Source: Gammaproteobacteria bacterium (lineage in GTDB: Bacteria > Pseudomonadota > Gammaproteobacteria > SZUA-229). Taken from it: a stretch of DNA of 15,216 nt. The stretch covers positions 1-15,216 of the forward strand of contig JAOUPA010000035.1 in NCBI GenBank assembly GCA_029880105.1, written 5' to 3'. The translations under genes were made by a program, and so were the position numbers. Below the pieces are notes generated by a model. The model saw only the letters and a program-made list of their open reading frames with translations, had not been told where the DNA came from and made no database searches. Of this stretch, positions 6,968 through 12,624 are shown piece after piece; position 1 is the first letter of the stretch; the number at the start of each line of letters is the position of its first letter.

Positions 6968-7342
6968 TTAACCTTTGGGCCTCTTAACGCCGTACTTAGA
7001 ACGCGCTTGTTTACGATTATTGACGCCCTGTGTATCCAGGCTACCGCGCACTACGTGATAACGCACACCAGGCAAATCCTTAACACGACCACCGCGGATC
7101 AATACCACCGAGTGTTCCTGCAAGTTATGACCTTCACCACCGATATAGCTAGTTACTTCAAAGCCATTGGTTAAACGTACACGGGCAACCTTACGCATTG
7201 CCGAATTAGGTTTTTTTGGTGTTGTTGTATATACACGCGTACAAACGCCACGCCTCTGTGGGCAGGCCTCTAACGCAGGCACGTTGCTCTTCACAACCTT
7301 GCTTTGACGCGGTTTTCTCACCAATTGATTGATCGTTGTCAT
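6968..7342 (-). CDS. rpsL: 30S ribosomal protein S12
   Basis: A 124-aa protein nearly identical in layout to E. coli S12. S12 sits at the decoding centre and sets translational accuracy. The streptomycin-related lysines are the wild-type residues: Lys43 in TTTPKKPNSA and Lys88 in GGRVKDLPGVRYH. Asp89, the residue beta-methylthiolated by RimO in E. coli, is present. The ATG at 7342 has GAAGG about 9 nt upstream. This is the first gene of the str block, behind a promoter at 7443-7471 and a leader of about 94 nt. Nothing in the sequence suggests antibiotic resistance. Confidence 0.99.
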   Translation of the reverse strand: MTTINQLVRKPRQSKVVKSNVPALEACPQRRGVCTRVYTTTPKKPNSAMRKVARVRLTNGFEVTSYIGGEGHNLQEHSVVLIRGGRVKDLPGVRYHVVRGSLDTQGVNNRKQARSKYGVKRPKG

Positions 7343-7400
7343 CTAATACCTTCTTTAAACCCTAATCAGACGGGCGTTTGAGGATGATTCCTACAAGCTC

Positions 7401-7431
7401 AAAATAAACGACAGACCCAATGGGCCTGTCG
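7401..7431 (-). terminator. Intrinsic terminator hairpin inside the str leader
   Basis: The coding strand forms a near-perfect hairpin at 7409-7431: left arm CGACAGGCCC, loop of three to five nt, right arm GGGTCTGTCG, one G-U pair. TTTATTTT follows at 7401-7408. It can end rpoBC transcription. It begins only about 5 nt after the predicted start of the str transcript, so it also lies in that RNA and could act as an attenuator there. A second, weaker stem (TTTGAG/CTCAAA, 7377-7403) overlaps the last part of the T-run. Confidence 0.8.
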
Positions 7432-7442
7432 ACGGAGGCGAA

Positions 7443-7471
7443 ATTCTATGCTCATCGCCTATACCTGTCAA
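7443..7471 (-). promoter_or_regulatory. sigma70 promoter of the str block
   Basis: The coding strand has TTGACA (7466-7471), a 17-nt spacer, and TAGAAT (7443-7448). The -35 box is perfect, the -10 box is one base off consensus and the spacing is optimal. The predicted transcription start is near 7436. The discriminator (TTCGCCTCC) is GC-rich as in growth-rate-controlled promoters. It lies between rpoC and rpsL and points at rpsL. Confidence 0.85.
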
Positions 7472-7509
7472 GCGATGTACAAATAAATCCCTGCCTTGTT
7501 TAGTTTTAG

Positions 7510-7545
7510 TGAATACCCAGCCCGTATAGGCCACTGGGGAATTCA
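7510..7545 (-). other. Hairpin immediately after the rpoC stop codon
   Basis: Starting 4 nt after the rpoC TAA, the coding strand can fold TGAAT/ATTCA as an outer stem and CCCAG/CTGGG as an inner stem, separated by a small internal loop. No T-run follows, so it is not a normal intrinsic terminator. It may protect or process the rpoBC mRNA 3' end ahead of the true terminator at 7401-7431. Confidence 0.5.
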
Positions 7546-7549
7546 GCTA

Positions 7550-10500
7550 TTATGCGTCCTGCTGAGACTCCATCTCATCGCTATCAGTCATCAAATCTTC
7601 GACTATCTCACTGGCTAGCATTGCTTCCACTTCATCACTGATTTTATCCGATGCTGCCCCAGCTGCCATTTCTTCTTTTGATAGGAAGGCCTCTTCAAGC
7701 GCAGCAGTGCGGCGGCGGCGACGTTCTTCATGTGAAGCCATACCTGTTCCTGCAGGAATCAGGCGGCCCACAATCACATTTTCCTTCAGACCACGAAGGG
7801 CATCGCTACTACCTCTGACCGCTGCTTCAGTTAACACACGTGTTGTCTCCTGGAATGAAGCCGCAGAAATAAACGACTCGGTCACCAGCGACCCCTTGGT
7901 AATACCAAGCAGGATCGGCTGCACTTCTGCAGGTCGCTTACCCGCTGCTTCCAGCTCTTCAGCCTCTTCGGCAATACTGGAGCGCTCGATAATCTCACCT
8001 TTCAGATAACGTGAGTCGTGACCATCAATCACTTCGCATTTACGCAGCATCTGTCGAATAATTACTTCGATGTGCTTATCGTTAATCTTCACACCCTGCA
8101 AGCGATACACGTCCTGAATCTCATTCACCAGGTATGTCGCCAGTGCATCTGGACCACGCCAGCGCAGGATATCATGTGGATTCAGCTCACCATCAGCAAT
8201 GACCTCACCCATCTCAACGCGCTCACCTTCGAACACGTTAATATTGCGCCACTTGGGAATCAATGTCTCAAAGACTTCGTTGTTATCCTGGGTAATGATA
8301 AAGCGTTGCTTACCCTTGGTTTCTTTACCAAAGCTAACGATACCACTCGCTTCTGCCATAATGGCAGACTCTTTTGGCTTACGCGCCTCAAACAGGTCAG
8401 CTACGCGTGGCAGACCACCGGTGATATCACGAGTCTTACTTGATTCCTGAGGAATACGAGCAATAACGTCACCGATCGCGACACTGTCGCCATCCTTGAT
8501 ATTAATAATGGCGCCTGATGGCAGGAAGTATCGAGCTGGCTGCTCACTACCTGCGATACAGAGATCGTTACCCTTGTCATCAACCAGCGTAATCAGGGGG
8601 CGCATATCCTTACCCGCCGAAGGACGCTGTTTTGGATCCATGACTACTACTGAAGACAGGCCGGTAATTTCGTCCATTTCTTTCTGAACGCTGACACCAT
8701 CAGAGAAATCAGTAAGACTAACTTTACCTGCCACCTCAGTAATAACTGGATGGGTATGCGGATCCCAGGTAGCAACAATCTGGCCTGCTTCTACGTCACC
8801 ATCTTCTGCTACCGAAATTACTGCACCATAAGGCACTTTATAACGCTCGCGCTCACGATTATTTTCATCAATAACGCCAAGCTCACCGGAACGAGATACA
8901 GCAACCAGGTTTCCTGCAGAATTTTCTACAACATTGATATGATGCAGTCGAACCTTTCCTTTGTTTTTAACCGCAATATTGTTTGCAGCAGCAGAACGGC
9001 TGGCAGCACCACCAATATGGAAAGTACGCATGGTCAGCTGTGTTCCAGGCTCACCAATCGACTGTGCAGCAATTACACCAACTGCCTCGCCCTTATTGAC
9101 CAAATGCCCACGCGCCAGGTCGCGACCATAACACTTAGAACACACACCGTGTCTATTTTCACAGGTACTTACTGTTCTAACTTTAACTTCATCGATGCCG
9201 AGTTCATCAAAACGCTCTACCCAGTGCTCATCGAGCAGCGTGCCTGCAGGGATAACAGCCTCACCGCCATCGTGCGGAATAACATCTTCTGCCACCACAC
9301 GGCCTAACGCTAGTTCACTCAGAGGCATGATAACGTCACCACCTTCAATGATCGCCTGCATCTTGATACCGTTATTGGTACCACAGTCATCATTCATGAC
9401 CACCATGTCCTGAGCGACGTCTACAAGACGACGAGTCAGGTATCCAGAGTTAGCTGTCTTCAACGCGGTATCGGCCAGACCTTTACGAGCACCATGTGTC
9501 GAAATAAAGTACTGTAGTACGTTTAGACCTTCACGGAAGTTTGCAGTAATCGGGGTCTCAATAATCGAACCATCAGGCTTCGCCATCAAACCACGCATAC
9601 CGGCCAGCTGACGTATCTGGGCCGCAGAACCACGGGCACCAGAATCGGCCATCATATAAATATTGTTAAACGACAATTGTGTTACCGTTTTACCTTCAGC
9701 ATCTTTAACTTCTTCAGTGCTGAGCTTATCCATCATCGCCTTGGCAACGGCTTCATTAGCATGTGACCAGATATCAACGACTTTATTGTAGCGCTCACCA
9801 TTGGTTACAAGACCTGAGGTGTACTGATCCTGAATTTCCTTTACTTCTTTTTCGGCCACATCAAGAATGGTCGATTTCTCATCAGGAATCACCATATCAT
9901 TAATACAGATCGAAACACCTGATTTGGTTGAGTAACGGAAACCGGTGTACATCAACTGGTCAGCAAAAATAACCGTGTCTTTCAGACCAACCTGGCGGTA
10001 ACACATATTTATTAGATTAGAAATCGTCTTCTTACCAAGTACTTTATTGACTGCATCAAATGGCAGACCTGGCGGTACAATTTCTGAGAGCAGTGCACGG
10101 CCAACAGTGGTATCTACAATCACCATACGTTCCTGCAAGTTACCCTCATCATCGTACACGACTTCTTTAACGCGAGCCTTAACCTTGGCCTGCAAATGAG
10201 CAACACCGCTATCATAAGCACGGTGCACTTCATCAACGTCAGCGAAGACCATGCCCTCACCAGCCACATTAATCGACTCACGCGTCATGTAATAAAGACC
10301 AAGAATAATATCCTGTGATGGCACAATGACAGGCTCACCTGATGCTGGCGACAGAATATTGTTTGTCGACATCATCAGGGCACGGGTTTCTAACTGTGCC
10401 TCAATTGACAGTGGCACGTGCACGGCCATCTGGTCACCATCGAAGTCAGCATTAAATGCTGTACAGACCAATGGATGCAGTTGAATAGCCTTACCTTCAA

Positions 10501-11824
10501 TAAGCACAGGCTCAAATGCCTGGATACCCAATCTATGCAGGGTAGGCGCACGGTTGAGCATAACAGGATGTTCGCGGATAACTTCTTCAAGAATATCCCA
10601 AACCTCTGCACCTTCTTTATCAACCAGTTTCTTAGCTGCTTTAATGGTTGTTGCCAGACCACGACGCAGCAACTTGTTAAATACAAATGGCTTGAATAAT
10701 TCAAGTGACATTTTCTTTGGCAGACCACACTGATGCAATTTCAGCGTAGGGCCAACCACGATTACTGAACGACCAGAGTAATCAACGCGCTTACCCAGCA
10801 GATTCTGACGGAAACGACCACCCTTACCCTTGATCATGTCAGCCAGTGACTTCAGTGGACGCTTGTTGGTGCCGGTAATGGCACGACCACGGCGGCCATT
10901 ATCCAGAAGCGCATCAACAGATTCCTGTAGCATACGTTTTTCATTACGCACAATAATGTCAGGCGCATACAGCTCAAGCAGACGGCGCAGACGGTTATTA
11001 CGATTGATTACACGACGGTAAAGATCATTCAAATCAGATGTTGCAAAACGGCCACCATCGAGTGGAACCAGGGGACGTAAATCAGGCGGCAATACAGGCA
11101 ATACAGTCATAATCATCCACTCAGGACGATTGCCGGAAGCCAGGAATGACTCAACCAGTTTCAGGCGCTTGGCCAGACGTTTCAGCTTGGTTTCCGACTT
11201 GGTTGCACCCATATCTTCGCGAATCTGAATTCTTTCCTGGTCGAGATTAATCTGGTTTAGCAGTTCAAGAATCGCTTCAGCACCCATGCGCGCATCAAAC
11301 TCATCACCGTGCTCTTCAATAGCCTCCAGGTAAGTGTCATCGGTCAACAGCTGGCCTTTTTCCAACGTAGTCAAACCTGGATCGACAACTACAAATGCCT
11401 CGAAGTAGAGAATACGCTCGATTTCACGCAGCGTCATATCCAGCAGCAAACCAATACGTGAAGGCAATGACTTAAGGAACCAGATATGCGCTACAGGACT
11501 AGCCAGTTCAATGTGCCCCATACGGTCACGACGTACTTTTGACTGCGTTACCTCAACACCACACTTCTCACAAACGACACCACGATGTTTTAAACGTTTG
11601 TATTTTCCACACAAACATTCATAGTCTTTTACTGGACCAAAAATCTTGGCACAGAACAGCCCGTCACGCTCCGGTTTAAAGGTGCGGTAATTAATGGTCT
11701 CTGGCTTTTTAACCTCACCATATGACCATGACTGAATCTGTTGCGGTGATGCAAGACTGATTTTGATTACGTCAAAATCTTCTTCTTGGCTCTGCTGCTT
11801 TATAAGCTTGAGTAGATCTTTCAA
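7550..11824 (-). CDS. rpoC: DNA-directed RNA polymerase subunit beta'
   Basis: A protein of 1424 aa (E. coli 1407). Beta' forms the clamp and carries the catalytic magnesium. The first zinc site is Cys70, Cys72, Cys85 and Cys88. NADFDGD is at residues 458-464, so Asp460, Asp462 and Asp464 keep the E. coli numbering. The second zinc site is in CENRHGVCSKC plus an upstream Cys in NDDCGTNNG. The trigger-loop start QSIGEPGTQLTMRTFHIGGAA is followed by a long insertion of the gammaproteobacterial kind. The start codon is TTG at 11822-11824: AGGAG lies 8 nt upstream, the first stop in frame is just beyond it, and MKDLLKLIK is the family N-terminus. It follows rpoB by 62 nt and ends in an acidic tail. 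Confidence 0.98.
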   Translation of the reverse strand: MKDLLKLIKQQSQEEDFDVIKISLASPQQIQSWSYGEVKKPETINYRTFKPERDGLFCAKIFGPVKDYECLCGKYKRLKHRGVVCEKCGVEVTQSKVRRDRMGHIELASPVAHIWFLKSLPSRIGLLLDMTLREIERILYFEAFVVVDPGLTTLEKGQLLTDDTYLEAIEEHGDEFDARMGAEAILELLNQINLDQERIQIREDMGATKSETKLKRLAKRLKLVESFLASGNRPEWMIMTVLPVLPPDLRPLVPLDGGRFATSDLNDLYRRVINRNNRLRRLLELYAPDIIVRNEKRMLQESVDALLDNGRRGRAITGTNKRPLKSLADMIKGKGGRFRQNLLGKRVDYSGRSVIVVGPTLKLHQCGLPKKMSLELFKPFVFNKLLRRGLATTIKAAKKLVDKEGAEVWDILEEVIREHPVMLNRAPTLHRLGIQAFEPVLIEGKAIQLHPLVCTAFNADFDGDQMAVHVPLSIEAQLETRALMMSTNNILSPASGEPVIVPSQDIILGLYYMTRESINVAGEGMVFADVDEVHRAYDSGVAHLQAKVKARVKEVVYDDEGNLQERMVIVDTTVGRALLSEIVPPGLPFDAVNKVLGKKTISNLINMCYRQVGLKDTVIFADQLMYTGFRYSTKSGVSICINDMVIPDEKSTILDVAEKEVKEIQDQYTSGLVTNGERYNKVVDIWSHANEAVAKAMMDKLSTEEVKDAEGKTVTQLSFNNIYMMADSGARGSAAQIRQLAGMRGLMAKPDGSIIETPITANFREGLNVLQYFISTHGARKGLADTALKTANSGYLTRRLVDVAQDMVVMNDDCGTNNGIKMQAIIEGGDVIMPLSELALGRVVAEDVIPHDGGEAVIPAGTLLDEHWVERFDELGIDEVKVRTVSTCENRHGVCSKCYGRDLARGHLVNKGEAVGVIAAQSIGEPGTQLTMRTFHIGGAASRSAAANNIAVKNKGKVRLHHINVVENSAGNLVAVSRSGELGVIDENNRERERYKVPYGAVISVAEDGDVEAGQIVATWDPHTHPVITEVAGKVSLTDFSDGVSVQKEMDEITGLSSVVVMDPKQRPSAGKDMRPLITLVDDKGNDLCIAGSEQPARYFLPSGAIINIKDGDSVAIGDVIARIPQESSKTRDITGGLPRVADLFEARKPKESAIMAEASGIVSFGKETKGKQRFIITQDNNEVFETLIPKWRNINVFEGERVEMGEVIADGELNPHDILRWRGPDALATYLVNEIQDVYRLQGVKINDKHIEVIIRQMLRKCEVIDGHDSRYLKGEIIERSSIAEEAEELEAAGKRPAEVQPILLGITKGSLVTESFISAASFQETTRVLTEAAVRGSSDALRGLKENVIVGRLIPAGTGMASHEERRRRRTAALEEAFLSKEEMAAGAASDKISDEVEAMLASEIVEDLMTDSDEMESQQDA

Positions 11825-11832
11825 TGCCCTTA

Positions 11833-11837
11833 CTCCT
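11833..11837 (-). promoter_or_regulatory. Shine-Dalgarno sequence fixing the rpoC TTG start
   Basis: AGGAG on the coding strand, 8 nt upstream of the TTG at 11822-11824. An in-frame TAG a few codons upstream excludes a longer form, and no ATG or GTG near the family start is available. This supports real use of TTG. Confidence 0.8.
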
Positions 11838-11868
11838 AACGTCTAATCTTATTTCTATGGATAACCTG

Positions 11869-11885
11869 TTTCAGCAACACTGAAA
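11869..11885 (-). other. Small palindrome in the rpoB-rpoC gap
   Basis: TTTCAG and CTGAAA arms around a 5-nt loop, directly after the rpoB stop. It is the only structure I see in the 62-nt rpoB-rpoC spacer. The 6-bp AT-rich stem is weak and has no T-run after it, so it is not a terminator. It could be chance. Confidence 0.35.
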
Positions 11886-11886
11886 A

Positions 11887-12624
11887 CTATGATTTATCCT
11901 GTTCCAGTTCAATGTTGATTGCCAGAGCTCGAATCTCTTTCAGCAATACATTGAATGACTCAGGCATACCAGGTTCCATACGATGATCACCATCTACAAT
12001 GTTTTTATACATCTTGTTACGACCGGCAACATCATCCGATTTCACAGTCAACATCTCCTGCAAGGTATAAGAAGCACCATAAGCCTCAAGCGCCCATACC
12101 TCCATCTCACCAAAACGCTGACCACCGAACTGCGCCTTACCACCCAGCGGCTGCTGAGTAACCAAACTGTATGGTCCAGTTGATCGTGCATGCATCTTGT
12201 CATCAACCAGATGGTTAAGTTTCAGCATGTACTTGTAACCAATTGTCACTGGGCGATCAAACTTCTCACCAGTACGTCCATCGATCAACGTTGTCTGGCC
12301 AGTGATTGGCAAATTAGCCAGTTCCAGCATGCGATGAATCTCGGACTCGTCAGCACCATCAAACACAGGTGTTGCCATTGGTACACCATCACGCAGATTA
12401 TTCGCCAGTGTCATAATCTCTTCATCTGACAGTGACTTGAGATCAACCTTCTGACCTGCATGGTTATAAATCTGATCAAGGAATTTTCTGATATCAGCAA
12501 TCTTGGCATTTGAATCCAGCATATCGCTAATTACCAGACCCAGGCCACGAGCCGCAAGTCCAAGATGTGTTTCCAGAATCTGACCCACGTTCATACGTGA
12601 AGGCACGCCCAGTGGATTAAGCAC
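11887..12624 (-). CDS. rpoB: DNA-directed RNA polymerase subunit beta, C-terminal part (frame-shifted from the rest)
   Basis: This frame encodes the last 245 residues of beta, from VLNPLGVPSRMNVGQILETHLG to the C-terminus INIELEQDKS. Recognisable blocks are DDKMHARSTGPYSLVTQQPLGG, KAQFGGQRFGEMEVWALEAYGA and LQEMLTVKSDD, which contact beta' and form the clamp base. The GTG at 12622-12624 is not a true start: it is the Val codon that follows Asp-Ile in E. coli beta. The upstream part of the protein is in another frame, and one base added next to it would restore DIVLNPLG. I treat this and the next entry as one gene broken by a one-base loss, most likely a sequencing or assembly error because rpoB is essential. 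Confidence 0.9.
   Translation of the reverse strand: MLNPLGVPSRMNVGQILETHLGLAARGLGLVISDMLDSNAKIADIRKFLDQIYNHAGQKVDLKSLSDEEIMTLANNLRDGVPMATPVFDGADESEIHRMLELANLPITGQTTLIDGRTGEKFDRPVTIGYKYMLKLNHLVDDKMHARSTGPYSLVTQQPLGGKAQFGGQRFGEMEVWALEAYGASYTLQEMLTVKSDDVAGRNKMYKNIVDGDHRMEPGMPESFNVLLKEIRALAINIELEQDKS

Noticed and set aside
6968..7342. Possible streptomycin-resistance changes in S12
   Set aside because: Lys43 and Lys88 are both wild type.
8750..9307. Plus-strand open frame of 185 codons opposite rpoC
   Set aside because: Its composition follows the antisense of rpoC and I recognise no domain, so it is a chance frame.
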